This document shows, piece after piece, positions 34,110 through 42,933 of a DNA stretch of 64,000 bases (position 1 is its first letter; each line of letters opens with the position of its first letter). Position numbers and translations under genes: made by a program. Source of the stretch: Erythrobacter sp. EC-HK427 (GTDB lineage: Bacteria; Pseudomonadota; Alphaproteobacteria; Sphingomonadales; Sphingomonadaceae); assembly GCF_902498745.1 (NCBI RefSeq), contig NZ_LR701479.1:2442881-2506880 (forward strand). Direction: 5' to 3'. Under the pieces are notes generated by a model. It did no database searches. It was given only the letters and a program-made list of their open reading frames with translations, and was not told where the DNA came from.

Positions 34110-35407
34110 TCGAAGTCCCACCCGCGCTCGCCATGGCTGCTCGTGTCGAGACCTTCGCGTTCCTCTTCCTCGCTCACCCGCATTGGGATGAACAGGCTCA
34201 CGCCGACGGCAATGATCGCGGTCACGAAGGCGCTGTAGAGCGCCACGACTGCAACGCCCATCGCCTGCACGCCCAGCGCCAAGGGGATGGCGCTTGCCGA
34301 CGTGTAGCCCGCGCCGCCAAGGCCCTGCCATGCGAACAGGCCCAGCAGGAGCGTGCCGAGCATTCCACACACGCCGTTGAGGGCGAAAACGCCCAGTGTA
34401 TCATCGATCGGGAGGCGCGTGCGGACGAGGTTTGACATCCAGAAGCACACCAGTGCCCCGACAATCCCGATCAGGATTGCGCCGCCGGGTGAAACAAGAT
34501 CGGCCGAGGGCGTGATGGTGACGAGGCCTGCCAAAAATCCGGTCGCGAAGCCGCTGACGGTGGATTTGCCGCGGCTGATCTTCTCCACCAGCAACCACGC
34601 CAAGGCCGAAACCGCACCCGCGAGATGCGTGTTGAGCATGGCTGCAGACGCATCGTCGGTTGCCGTCAGTGAAGGCACCCCGTTGCGCGCGAGGAAGCCC
34701 ACCCACAGCAGCGCGGCACCTGCCAGCATCAATGCGGGCGAATGCGCGCCGGGCTTGCCCTGCAACCGCTTGCCCATCAGCAGCGCCACGACCAGCGCTG
34801 ACACGCCTGCCGTTGTATGCACAATCAGACCGCCAGCCTTATCGACCACGCCAAGCCCGCCAAGCCAGCCTCCGCCCCAGATCCAGTGGGCAACGGGCGC
34901 GTAAACTAGCAGGCTCCAGAACCCGCAGAACGCCACGACCCACCCGAAGCGGGCGCGGTCGACCCATGCGCCGACAACCAGCGCCGGAGCCATGATGGCA
35001 AGGCCCATCTGGAACAAAACATAGGTACTTTCGGGGATGCTCATGCCGTCCCGCAGAATTGTCAGGCCGGTCAGCATCCATGCCCGGCCATTGCCGATCA
35101 CCCCGCCCACTGTATCGCCGAAAGCCAGCGTGTAGCCGACCATGATCCACAGCACCGAGACGATGCTGGTGATCGCCGCCACTTGGAGGCCGACCGACAG
35201 AGCGTTCTTCGCCCGCACCTGTCCGGCGTAATAGAGCACAAGACCCGGCAGCGTAATGAGCAGGGTGAACAGGCTGGCGGTCAGCACCCAGGCGGTGTCG
35301 CCCGGATTGTTCTGCGCGATATTGGTCAAATCCTGTGCCTGCGCCGGTGCTGCTGCGGCGAGCATTCCCGTTGCAACCGCCGTTGCGGCCAATCGCGTGC
35401 GAACCAT
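34106..35407 (-). CDS. amt: Divergent Amt-family ammonium transporter
   Basis: A 433-residue Amt/Mep/Rh-family membrane protein with a cleavable signal (residues 1-25) and about 11 membrane segments. The conserved D189 in VVDKAGG and the first pore histidine H197 in IVHTTAG match E. coli D160 and H168. The second twin histidine (E. coli H318) is asparagine, N344, in VFALNGVCG. The Phe gate residue equivalent to F107 aligns with L136, and the F215 region is also altered. No glnK lies next to it. AGGGG precedes ATG 35407. It may conduct or sense ammonium differently from AmtB. Confidence 0.9.
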   Translation of the reverse strand: MVRTRLAATAVATGMLAAAAPAQAQDLTNIAQNNPGDTAWVLTASLFTLLITLPGLVLYYAGQVRAKNALSVGLQVAAITSIVSVLWIMVGYTLAFGDTVGGVIGNGRAWMLTGLTILRDGMSIPESTYVLFQMGLAIMAPALVVGAWVDRARFGWVVAFCGFWSLLVYAPVAHWIWGGGWLGGLGVVDKAGGLIVHTTAGVSALVVALLMGKRLQGKPGAHSPALMLAGAALLWVGFLARNGVPSLTATDDASAAMLNTHLAGAVSALAWLLVEKISRGKSTVSGFATGFLAGLVTITPSADLVSPGGAILIGIVGALVCFWMSNLVRTRLPIDDTLGVFALNGVCGMLGTLLLGLFAWQGLGGAGYTSASAIPLALGVQAMGVAVVALYSAFVTAIIAVGVSLFIPMRVSEEEEREGLDTSSHGERGWDFD

Positions 35408-35535
35408 TCTGTTACCCCTGTTGCCCGCCCTGCGACGCGGCTGACAATTTGCGCTTGTGTGACCGGAAAGCATTGTGCTGACAAGATGATTGCGCGTCTT
35501 GCAGCGACTCTTCCCACGCGGCTACATACACGGCG

Positions 35536-36015
35536 ATGGTTCGTAATTCTCTAATGCTGTGCTTACTGGCTTTTGCCGCGCTCTTCGCAGTGCCGGATGC
35601 GCGCGCGCAGGACAGCCGGACGCTCCCCTATTGGATGAGCATCAGTGCGGAGGAAGCGCGGATGCGCGTGGGGGCCGGGCGGCAATATCCAGTTGAATGG
35701 GTGTACCGCCGCCCCGGTCTGCCGGTGAAAGTGCTGCGCAGCTTTCAGGGCTGGCGGTTGGTCGAGGATCCCGACGGCACGCAAGGGTGGATTTACGACA
35801 GCCTGCTGAGCCAGCAGCGGACCGCGATGGTGATCGGCGAAGGGCTGGTGCCGATGCGCGAGACGGGGGCGGACAGTGCCGCCTTGCGCTGGAATCTCGA
35901 ACCCGGCGTGATTGGCGAGCTGGGCGAATGCGCGCGCAACTGGTGCGAGCTGAACGTGAACGGCGCGCGCGGCTGGGTGATGCAAGACCGGCTGTGGGGC
36001 GCGGGCGAGCCTTAG
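35536..36015 (+). CDS. Exported SH3-domain protein
   Basis: A 159-residue protein with a signal peptide ending ARAQD near residue 25, followed by two bacterial SH3-type segments: residues about 39-90 (MRVGAGRQYPVEWVYRRPG) and about 96-155, ending CELNVNGARGWVMQDRLWG. Proteins of this type bind peptidoglycan or envelope partners. It is divergent from the Amt gene. The start could instead be the internal ATG 35554. Confidence 0.87.
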   Translation: MVRNSLMLCLLAFAALFAVPDARAQDSRTLPYWMSISAEEARMRVGAGRQYPVEWVYRRPGLPVKVLRSFQGWRLVEDPDGTQGWIYDSLLSQQRTAMVIGEGLVPMRETGADSAALRWNLEPGVIGELGECARNWCELNVNGARGWVMQDRLWGAGEP

Positions 36016-36031
36016 GCTACCGCAACAAAAA

Positions 36032-36053
36032 AGGGCGACCCGAAGGCCGCCCT
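36032..36053 (-). terminator. Hairpin terminator, best on the minus strand
   Basis: AGGGCG pairs with CGCCCT around a short loop. On the minus strand the hairpin is followed by TTTTTT, as expected for the end of the lipoprotein transcript coming from 36076. On the plus strand the T run is poor, so any effect on the SH3 gene would be weaker. Confidence 0.75.
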
Positions 36054-36075
36054 CTCTGGTTCCATGCAAGGCCGG

Positions 36076-36465
36076 TTATTCGGCTGCGAAGGAATAGCGC
36101 ACGCCGTTGCCATCGGCGCCGGTGATGGTGCGCACGCCTTCCGCGTCGGCATCGGAGATGGTGTAGCAGCTTTCAGCCGCACCTTCTTCGCTGCCGGTCA
36201 TGCACACGCCCTGATCGTTCTCGACCCAGCTGCCAGCCTGCTCGCCTTCAGTGCTGGTCATCGTGTAGGTGCCATCGGCATTGATATCGACCACGGAAGG
36301 CGTCGCGACCGTGTCGAGTTCGGTGTAGGTGCCTGCGGCCGTGCTCGCTGCTGCCGGAGCAGCTTCCGCGGTTTCAGCAGCTTCCTCGGTGGTTTCGGCT
36401 TCTTCGGCATTGCCGCCACAAGCGGCGAGGGCGAGGGCTCCGGCTACTGCGATAATCTTCTTCAT
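36076..36465 (-). CDS. Small lipoprotein A
   Basis: A 129-residue lipoprotein. The signal ends in LALAAC with the lipidated cysteine at residue 16, followed by an acidic Ala/Glu/Thr linker and then a small domain with INADGTYTMTSTEGEQAGSW. A pair of cysteines (MTGSEEGAAESCY region and GVCM) may form a disulfide. ATG 36465 has AAGGGAAG upstream. The signal is almost the same as that of lipoprotein B upstream, and the mature parts share a TYT-T-EG / W pattern, so the two are probably an old duplication. Function unknown. Confidence 0.8.
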   Translation of the reverse strand: MKKIIAVAGALALAACGGNAEEAETTEEAAETAEAAPAAASTAAGTYTELDTVATPSVVDINADGTYTMTSTEGEQAGSWVENDQGVCMTGSEEGAAESCYTISDADAEGVRTITGADGNGVRYSFAAE

Positions 36466-36505
36466 AATATGCTTCCCTTTCAATTGGTCACGGTAAAGTC
36501 AGAAA

Positions 36506-36916
36506 TCATTCCGCCGCATCGGGCTCGGTAACGCGGCGCACGATCACGGTGTCGCCATTGCTTGCCATCGCCGTCCAGCTGCCGTCCTCGCGCGGTTCGC
36601 TTTCGACCCAGCAGGCTTCTTCGGCATCGCCCTGGTTCTGGCCGAAGCACATCGCGCCGTCTTCATTGCGCCGCCACGCGCCGCCGCCGAGGTCTTCGCC
36701 GTCTGCGCTGTCAGTAAAAGTGCCATCCGCCATCCGGCGGTGCATCACAGTGCCGCCATCATCGCTGGAAATCTCGAACAGGCCGACATCGGCAGGATCG
36801 ACACTTGTTGCCGCCGCTTCGCTTGCTGCTTCATCCGCCGTTTCGGGCGCTGCTGCTTCGTCTCCGCCGCAGGCTGCCAGTGCCAATGCACCGGCCAATA
36901 CTATCGTAATACGCAA
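36506..36916 (-). CDS. Small lipoprotein B with TTG start
   Basis: A 136-residue lipoprotein, MRITIVLAGALALAACGG, with the lipidated cysteine at residue 16, exactly as in lipoprotein A; this match supports the TTG start at 36916. An acidic linker follows and then a small domain with GTFTDSADG, GGAWRRNEDGAMC and EACW, a pattern parallel to lipoprotein A. Its ribosome binding site GGGGAGAGGG lies inside the arm of a strong hairpin at 36917-36950. Function unknown. Confidence 0.78.
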   Translation of the reverse strand: MRITIVLAGALALAACGGDEAAAPETADEAASEAAATSVDPADVGLFEISSDDGGTVMHRRMADGTFTDSADGEDLGGGAWRRNEDGAMCFGQNQGDAEEACWVESEPREDGSWTAMASNGDTVIVRRVTEPDAAE

Positions 36917-36950
36917 AACCCTCTCCCCTCAGTTGCGAGGGAAGAGGGTT
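36917..36950 (-). promoter_or_regulatory. Hairpin holding the ribosome binding site of lipoprotein B
   Basis: Two 14-base arms (36917-36930 and 36937-36950) pair with one mismatch around a 6-base loop. On the minus strand the second arm contains GGGGAGAGGG directly before the TTG start, and four T residues follow the stem. It lies 30 bases after the thiolase stop. It could end most thiolase transcripts, hide the ribosome binding site, or both. Confidence 0.7.
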
Positions 36951-36980
36951 AGCAAGCTCTCGGCTGAGGTGCGAGTAAAA

Positions 36981-38177
36981 TCAGGCCAATTCGACAGCAA
37001 TCGCGGTGGCTTCACCCCCGCCGATGCACAGCGAGGCGATGCCGCGCTTCTTGCCTTGCTGCTTCAGCGCGTTGAGCAGGGTGACGATAATGCGCGTGCC
37101 GCTTGCGCCAATGGGGTGGCCCAATGCGGTGCCGCCGCCATTGACGTTGATCTTGGCGTGATCGATGCCGATGTCGCGCATGGCGAACATGGCGACGCAG
37201 GCGAAGGCCTCGTTCACTTCCCACAGATCGACATCGTCGACGCTCCAGCCCGTCTTTTCGAGCAGGTTCTGGATCGCGCCGACCGGAGCGATGGTGAATT
37301 CCGCCGGTGCCTGTGCGTGCGCTTCCAGACCGATCACGGTGGCGACCGGCGTCAGGCCCTTGGCTTCGGCAACGCTCTTGCGGGTGAGCACGACCGCTGC
37401 CGCACCGTCCGAAATCGACGAAGAGGTTGCAGCGGTGATGGTGCCATCCTTGGCGAATGCGGGGCGCAGTTGCGGGATCTTTTCGGGGCGGCCCTTCGAG
37501 GGCGATTCGTCGGTATCGACCGTCACATCGCCAGCGCGGGTGCTAAAGGTGACAGGCACGACTTCATCGGCAAAGGCACCGCTGGCAATCGCAGCATTGG
37601 CGCGTTCCAGCGAGGCGATCGAATAATTGTCCATTTCCTCGCGGGTTAGCTGGTACTTGTCCGCCATTTCCTGCGCGAACGTGCCCATAGCACGGCCCGG
37701 CTCGTAAGCATCTTCCAGCCCGTCGAGGAACATATGGTCGTAAGCGGTGTCGTGACCGATGCGCGCGCCCGAACGGTGCTTCTTGAGGAGGTATGGCGCG
37801 TTGGTCATGCTTTCCATCCCGCCCGCAATCACCGTATCGACACTGCCGCTGGCGAGGGCTTCCGCGCCCATGATGACGGTCTGCATTCCGCTACCGCACA
37901 CCTTGTTGACCGTGGTCGCCTGCGCGCTCAGCGGCAAGCCGGACTTGATCGCCACCTGCCGGGCAGGGGCTTGGCCAAGGCCGCCGGGAAGCACGCAGCC
38001 CATGTAGACGCGGTTCACATCGTCACCGGACACACCGGCGCGTTCAATCGCGGCCTTCACCGCCGTCGCGCCCAGATCGGTTGCGGAAACATCCGACAGC
38101 GCGCCCTGCATCGCGCCCATCGGGGTGCGGGCGTAGGAGAGGATGACAATAGGATCGGCTTCGTTGAAAGCGGGCAT
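36981..38177 (-). CDS. Acetyl-CoA C-acetyltransferase (thiolase)
   Basis: A 398-residue thiolase. The acyl-accepting cysteine is C94 in NKVCGSGMQ, and the catalytic histidine lies in GGGTALGHPIGASG with the second cysteine in SLCIGGGEA. ATG 38177 is preferred to the in-frame TTG 38189. It condenses two acetyl-CoA units or cleaves acetoacetyl-CoA; the role may be in fatty acid or ketone metabolism or in polyhydroxybutyrate supply. It is divergent from an aldehyde dehydrogenase gene across a region rich in inverted repeats. Confidence 0.94.
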   Translation of the reverse strand: MPAFNEADPIVILSYARTPMGAMQGALSDVSATDLGATAVKAAIERAGVSGDDVNRVYMGCVLPGGLGQAPARQVAIKSGLPLSAQATTVNKVCGSGMQTVIMGAEALASGSVDTVIAGGMESMTNAPYLLKKHRSGARIGHDTAYDHMFLDGLEDAYEPGRAMGTFAQEMADKYQLTREEMDNYSIASLERANAAIASGAFADEVVPVTFSTRAGDVTVDTDESPSKGRPEKIPQLRPAFAKDGTITAATSSSISDGAAAVVLTRKSVAEAKGLTPVATVIGLEAHAQAPAEFTIAPVGAIQNLLEKTGWSVDDVDLWEVNEAFACVAMFAMRDIGIDHAKINVNGGGTALGHPIGASGTRIIVTLLNALKQQGKKRGIASLCIGGGEATAIAVELA

Positions 38178-38320
38178 GATAGATTCCAACCTTTCGGTAT
38201 TTCAGAGGTGGCCGTATTGGCCTTTCGTTTAGTGTTGCGATGCAACGAATGCAAACGCAGTGCGTTGCCAATACGAATGCACATTTTGTGCGCCTTGCAT
38301 ATTCGACCTAAGGCTTTGTC
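38178..38320. promoter_or_regulatory. Divergent promoter region with three inverted repeats
   Basis: Between the thiolase and aldehyde dehydrogenase starts lie three close inverted repeats: GTTGC-GAT-GCAAC (38234-38246), GCAAACGCA-G-TGCGTTGC with one extra A (38251-38268), and GCACA-TTT-TGTGC (38279-38291). TGC/GCA elements like these are typical operators of dimeric repressors (TetR-like or PhaR-like). The regulator itself is not visible nearby. Confidence 0.6.
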
Positions 38321-39760
38321 ATGACTGTTTCGAGCACCAACCCCGATATTCTCCCGCAAATGCTGGCAGCGCAGCGCGCCGCGTTCACCGCAGCAAGGCC
38401 GGAGCCGCTCGCCACGCGCCGTGACCGGATCGACCGGCTGATCGCGCTTCTGGGCGAAAACACCGATGCGCTGTGCGAGGCGATGAATGCCGATTACGGC
38501 AACCGCTCGCGTGTGCAGAGCATGATTACCGACATTATGGCGACGGTGAACTTCGCCAAATATTGTCGCGGCAATCTGGGGAAATGGGCGAAGCCGGAAA
38601 GCCGCAGCACGCAATTCCCGCTCGGCCTGCTGGGCGGCAAAGCGCAATTGCGGTTTGAGCCGAAGGGCGTGATCGGGATTATCAGCCCGTGGAATTTCCC
38701 CGTAAACCTCGCCTTCGCCCCACTAGCGCAGGTGCTGGCGGCAGGTAACCGGGCTATGCTCAAGCCGAGCGAGCTGACCCCGCAGACCAGCGCGCTAATC
38801 GCTGAACTGGTGGTGAAGTATTTCGCGCCCGAGGAAGTCACTACGGCCATCGGCGGGGTCGACGTGGCGCAGGCGTTTTCCTCGCTTCCCTTCGATCATC
38901 TGGTCTTCACCGGCTCGACCGCGACAGGTCGCAAAGTGATGCAGGCGGCGGCGGCCAATCTGGTGCCTGTCACGCTCGAACTCGGCGGCAAGAGCCCGGT
39001 GGTGATCGGGCGCAGCGCCGATCTCACCCGCGCGGGCGACCGGATCGTGACGGGCAAGATGATGAATGCCGGGCAAATCTGCCTCGCGCCCGATTACCTG
39101 CTCGTGCCCGATAGCATGGAGGACGGAGTGATCGCCGCGCTGGAACTCGCCGCGATGGACCAATATCCCACGCTCCTCGACAATGCCGATTACGCCTGCG
39201 TGATCAACGATCAGCAATATGCGCGGCTGCAAGCCATGGTCGCCGATGCGCGGGCAAAGGGCGGCGAGGTGCTGGAGATCAATCCGGCGGGGGAGGATTT
39301 TGCCAGTAGCAACCAGCGCAAGATGCCGCTCACCATCATCCGCAATCCGACCAAAGATATGCAGGCGATGCAGGAAGAGATTTTCGGCCCCGTTCTGCCG
39401 ATCAAGAGCTACAAGAGCGTCGCCGAGGCGATTGACTATATCAACGCACAGGATCGCCCGCTGGGGCTCTACTACTTCGGCAGCGACGCGCAGGAGCGCG
39501 AGCAAGTGCTCCAGCGAACCATTTCCGGCGGGGTGACTGTGAACGACGTCATCTTCCACGTTTCGGCGGAAGACCTGCCCTTTGGCGGCGTCGGGCCGAG
39601 CGGCATCGGTGCCTATCACGGGCCGGAAGGTTTCCGCGAATTCAGTCATGCGCGCGCCGTCTACACCCAGCCCAAGCTGGATGTGGCGGGCCTTGCGGGG
39701 CTGAAGCCGCCCTATGGCGAACGGGCGCAGACCATGCTGCGGCTGATGGCCAAAAAGTAG
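38321..39760 (+). CDS. calB: Coniferyl aldehyde dehydrogenase-like ALDH
   Basis: A 479-residue aldehyde dehydrogenase. The catalytic cysteine is C254 in NAGQICLAPDYLL and the general-base glutamate E220 in LELGGKSP; the NAD site includes FTGSTATGR (residues 196-204). The sequence style (ELTPQTSALIAELV, GQICLAPDYL, SGIGAYHG) fits the coniferyl-aldehyde dehydrogenase group rather than betaine or succinate-semialdehyde dehydrogenases. It oxidises an aromatic or long-chain aldehyde to the acid. The precise substrate is uncertain, so the symbol is tentative. Confidence 0.87.
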   Translation: MTVSSTNPDILPQMLAAQRAAFTAARPEPLATRRDRIDRLIALLGENTDALCEAMNADYGNRSRVQSMITDIMATVNFAKYCRGNLGKWAKPESRSTQFPLGLLGGKAQLRFEPKGVIGIISPWNFPVNLAFAPLAQVLAAGNRAMLKPSELTPQTSALIAELVVKYFAPEEVTTAIGGVDVAQAFSSLPFDHLVFTGSTATGRKVMQAAAANLVPVTLELGGKSPVVIGRSADLTRAGDRIVTGKMMNAGQICLAPDYLLVPDSMEDGVIAALELAAMDQYPTLLDNADYACVINDQQYARLQAMVADARAKGGEVLEINPAGEDFASSNQRKMPLTIIRNPTKDMQAMQEEIFGPVLPIKSYKSVAEAIDYINAQDRPLGLYYFGSDAQEREQVLQRTISGGVTVNDVIFHVSAEDLPFGGVGPSGIGAYHGPEGFREFSHARAVYTQPKLDVAGLAGLKPPYGERAQTMLRLMAKK

Positions 39761-39820
39761 CGTTGGAAATCCGGCAAGCGAGGGTGGGCGGCGGCGCTGC
39801 GCTGCGCTAGGCTTCCGTGC

Positions 39821-41149
39821 ATGATCCGCTTCGCTCTCGTTGTCACCTTCGCGCTGTCGCTCACCGCCTGCGCGTCCCGTATCGAACTGCCCGGTAGTGT
39901 CCTGCCGCCGGAGCCGCAAGCGGTCGTAGTGGAAGGGATGGGGCCGCCGGTGGACTGGCGCCCGGTCGATGCCAATACCGGCCAGATCGGGGATATTGTT
40001 GGTTTGACGCAGTTGGCAGAGGACTTCCCCGATTCCTCCTCGGTGCGGATGCGTCTGCTCGGCGCGCATTTTGTCGCGCGTGAAGAGTCCGGCTCCGCCC
40101 CGATTATCGCCGATCTCGCCTGGCTAGGCGAGCGGCGCTATCTGCTGCCGGAGCAAGCGGTCGGGCAATTGCGCAGCGCCTTTACCACCAATGACGAACG
40201 GATGGCTGTGCGCCGCGCCTTTGAATGGGATCGTAGCCCAGTCTCTGCCAGCGATGTGGCGGCCGAGATGCCCGTAGCCGTAGCCGCACGGCTCGCGGAA
40301 AGCGTGCTGTGGGACAGCGAACAGGATCGCCTGTTCGTCACTAGCATCGTCTCCCGCGCGCTGCATTATCGCGAGAGTGACGGCGCGTGGCAGGCGCACC
40401 CGATTTCGGGCGAAGGCAGCTTTTCCGGAATTGCGCTCGACGAAACGCGCAATTTGATCTGGGTCGCTTCCGGCGTCGTCAGCACAACGCCCGACCCCGC
40501 AAGCGCCTATCGCGGCCTGATCGCGCTCGACCGGATCACGCTGGAGGAGCGCCGCCGTGTGCCGCTTGGGCCGGGTGCAACGATATCGGATATTGCCGTG
40601 GGGCCGGATGGCACTGTCTATGCCAGCGATCCGATCGGTGGCGGCGTGTATTTCGCAACCGTTACGGACAGCACGATGCGCACCTTCATAGCGCCGGGCA
40701 CATTCCGCAGCCCGCAGGGGATTGCGGTGCGGCCGGACAACAATGCGCTGTATATCAGCGACTATCGCTATGGCCTTGCTCAGGTGATGATCCGCAGCCG
40801 CCATGTCTACCGGATGCGCGCGGCAGAGCCGATGCTGCTCGACGGGGTGGATGGCTTGTGGCTGCACGGCAACGAGCTGATCGCGGTGCAGAACGGCCTC
40901 AATCCGCACCGTATCACGGCGTTTTCGCTAGGGCAGGGGATTGGCGTGATCGCCTCGCACCGCACGCTCGAATTCGCGAACCCTGCGTGGACCGAGCCGC
41001 TCGGCGGCAGCATTGCGGGCGACGCGCTCTATTACCTCGGCGATGGCCAGTGGGACTTGTACGAGGAGGGCGGCGTCCTGCGCGAAGGCGAGTGGTCGCG
41101 CGTCTCGCGCATCCGCAGCGTGCAACTCGTGGACAGTCCGGCAGAATAG
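39821..41149 (+). CDS. Lipoprotein with predicted beta-propeller (SMP-30/NHL-like)
   Basis: A 442-residue protein with a lipoprotein signal ending in LSLTAC (C17). Blade-like repeats occupy about residues 160-420: LWDSEQDRLFVTSIVSRALHY, ISDIAVGPDGTVYASD, PQGIAVRPDNNALYISDY and DGVDGLWLHGNELIAVQ. These resemble SMP-30/NHL propellers. It probably sits in the outer membrane or periplasm and may bind a ligand or partner. It is followed by the nuo operon after an 85-base gap, which probably holds the nuo promoter. Confidence 0.82.
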   Translation: MIRFALVVTFALSLTACASRIELPGSVLPPEPQAVVVEGMGPPVDWRPVDANTGQIGDIVGLTQLAEDFPDSSSVRMRLLGAHFVAREESGSAPIIADLAWLGERRYLLPEQAVGQLRSAFTTNDERMAVRRAFEWDRSPVSASDVAAEMPVAVAARLAESVLWDSEQDRLFVTSIVSRALHYRESDGAWQAHPISGEGSFSGIALDETRNLIWVASGVVSTTPDPASAYRGLIALDRITLEERRRVPLGPGATISDIAVGPDGTVYASDPIGGGVYFATVTDSTMRTFIAPGTFRSPQGIAVRPDNNALYISDYRYGLAQVMIRSRHVYRMRAAEPMLLDGVDGLWLHGNELIAVQNGLNPHRITAFSLGQGIGVIASHRTLEFANPAWTEPLGGSIAGDALYYLGDGQWDLYEEGGVLREGEWSRVSRIRSVQLVDSPAE

Positions 41150-41234
41150 GGGATTTTAGTCCGTTCAGCTACCTTGCATCGCAGCATCGGGTGGCTTAGA
41201 CGCGCCGCAAATCAACAGCAAAACCGAGTCCATT

Positions 41235-41621
41235 TTGCCTGATCAAACCGCCTATCTCCTCGAATACCTGCCGATCATCCTGTTTCTGGGAATCGCGCTG
41301 GCGCTTTCGGTGGCTTTCGTCTTCCTGCCGATGGGCGTTTCCCGCCTGACCGGCGCGCACAACCCGACAGAGGGCAAGCTGACCGAGTATGAATGCGGCT
41401 TCCCCGCCTTCGAAGCACCGCGCAGCCAGTTCGACGTACGGTTTTATCTGGTGGCAATCCTGTTCATCATTTTCGATCTTGAGGCGGCCTTCCTGTTCCC
41501 CTGGGCTGTCAGCCTGGAGCATACCGGATGGGCAGGCTGGATCGGGATGATGATCTTCCTCGTCATTCTGACCGTCGGCTTCGCCTACGAGTGGAAGAAG
41601 GGAGCTCTGGACTGGGAATGA
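41235..41621 (+). CDS. nuoA: NADH-quinone oxidoreductase subunit A
   Basis: A 128-residue membrane subunit of complex I with three membrane segments. The conserved [39 protein letters not shown] is spread over about residues 55-93. Start is TTG 41235 with a weak ribosome binding site. It opens the nuo operon and overlaps nuoB by four bases (ATGA). It contributes to the loop region near the quinone site. Confidence 0.96.
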   Translation: MPDQTAYLLEYLPIILFLGIALALSVAFVFLPMGVSRLTGAHNPTEGKLTEYECGFPAFEAPRSQFDVRFYLVAILFIIFDLEAAFLFPWAVSLEHTGWAGWIGMMIFLVILTVGFAYEWKKGALDWE

Positions 41622-42187
41622 GCAATTCGACCATCATTATGCCGCCGAACGCCGTGCCCGCTGCCGCCCAAGGCGGCGAGGTGAAGCAGCCCGATGCGGA
41701 CTTTTTCAACGCGCTCCAGACCGAAGTGAACGACAAGGGCTTCCTTGTGACTTCGACCGAGGAGCTGTTCCAGTGGGCGCGCACCGGCTCGCTTTGGTGG
41801 ATGACCTTCGGCCTCGCTTGCTGCGCGGTGGAGATGATCCACGTCAATATGCCGCGCTACGATATGGAACGCTTCGGCATCGCCCCGCGCGCCAGCCCGC
41901 GCCAGTCGGATGTGATGATCGTGGCGGGTACGCTGTGCAACAAAATGGCCCCCGCGCTGCGCCGTGTGTACGATCAGATGTCCGATCCGAAATACGTGAT
42001 TTCGATGGGCAGCTGCGCCAATGGCGGCGGCTATTACCACTATAGCTATTCGGTCGTCCGTGGCTGTGACCGCATCGTGCCGGTCGATATCTACATCCCG
42101 GGCTGCCCGCCGACTGCGGAGGCGCTGCTGTATGGCGTGATGCAGTTGCAGCGGAAGATCCGCCGTGTGGGGACGATTGAGCGATGA
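41618..42187 (+). CDS. nuoB: NADH-quinone oxidoreductase subunit B
   Basis: A 189-residue subunit that carries the N2 [4Fe-4S] cluster. The ligands are C68, C69 (GLACCAVEM), C133 ([12 protein letters not shown]) and C163 ([10 protein letters not shown]). The ATG overlaps the nuoA stop; a longer open frame from 41528 lies within nuoA and is rejected. Electrons pass from N2 to ubiquinone at the interface with NuoD. Confidence 0.97.
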   Translation: MSNSTIIMPPNAVPAAAQGGEVKQPDADFFNALQTEVNDKGFLVTSTEELFQWARTGSLWWMTFGLACCAVEMIHVNMPRYDMERFGIAPRASPRQSDVMIVAGTLCNKMAPALRRVYDQMSDPKYVISMGSCANGGGYYHYSYSVVRGCDRIVPVDIYIPGCPPTAEALLYGVMQLQRKIRRVGTIER

Positions 42188-42933
42188 GCGTCCTCAACTC
42201 CGCCCCCAAATTCGCGTCCAACGAAGGTGTGCTTGACGCTTTGACGTCAGCGCTGGGTGCGCACGTTATCAGCTCGTCCGAAGAGCATGGCGAGATCATT
42301 CTCACGGTGAAGCGCGAGAGCATCGAGGATGTCCTGCGCAGCCTGCGGGACGATCACGCTTACCAGCAGCTCGTGGAGATTGCGGGGGTTGACTACCCTG
42401 ACCGCGCAGAGCGGTTCGAAGTCGTCTATATGCTGCTCAGTCTCACCAAGAACCACCGCGTCTTGGTGAAGGTCAGCACGGATGAGGATACGCCTGTCCC
42501 CACCGTCACCACTTTGTGGCCGGTTGCCGGTTGGCTGGAGCGCGAAGTGTTCGATATGTATGGCGTCACCTTTGACGGTAACACCGATCTGCGCCGCATT
42601 CTCACCGATTACGGCTTTGAAGGACATCCCTTCCGCAAGGACTTCCCGCTAACGGGCTACACCGAACTGCGCTATTCCGAGGAGGAAAAACGCGTGGTGT
42701 ATGAACCGGTGAAACTGGCGCAGGATTTCCGCAGCTTCGACTTTACCAGCCCGTGGGAAGGCGCGGATTACGTGCTGCCGGGCGATGAAAAGGCGGATGT
42801 GCCGCCGGTCGACAAGCCCAAGGTCACCGAAAAGCCCGCCGATACCGGCGCAGGCAAGGCGGCTGATGCAAAGGCGGCGGAAGGCAGCAAGGCCAATCCG
42901 CCCGCCATGGACAAGAAGGAGGAGGGCAAGTGA
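42184..42933 (+). CDS. nuoC: NADH-quinone oxidoreductase subunit C with a charged C-terminal tail
   Basis: A 249-residue peripheral-arm subunit. The conserved segment [24 protein letters not shown] (about 117-140) and [21 protein letters not shown] follow the family. Residues 201-249 are an extra tail of Lys, Ala, Asp and Pro with no expected fold. It is separate from NuoD, unlike E. coli, where the two are fused. Joined to nuoB and nuoD by 4-base overlaps. Confidence 0.96.
   Translation: MSVLNSAPKFASNEGVLDALTSALGAHVISSSEEHGEIILTVKRESIEDVLRSLRDDHAYQQLVEIAGVDYPDRAERFEVVYMLLSLTKNHRVLVKVSTDEDTPVPTVTTLWPVAGWLEREVFDMYGVTFDGNTDLRRILTDYGFEGHPFRKDFPLTGYTELRYSEEEKRVVYEPVKLAQDFRSFDFTSPWEGADYVLPGDEKADVPPVDKPKVTEKPADTGAGKAADAKAAEGSKANPPAMDKKEEGK

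Noticed and set aside
41150-41234. Possible nuo promoter (TTGCAT, 17 bases, TAGACG)
   Set aside because: The -10 match is poor and alphaproteobacterial promoters are variable, so I do not list it as a site, although a promoter in this gap is likely.
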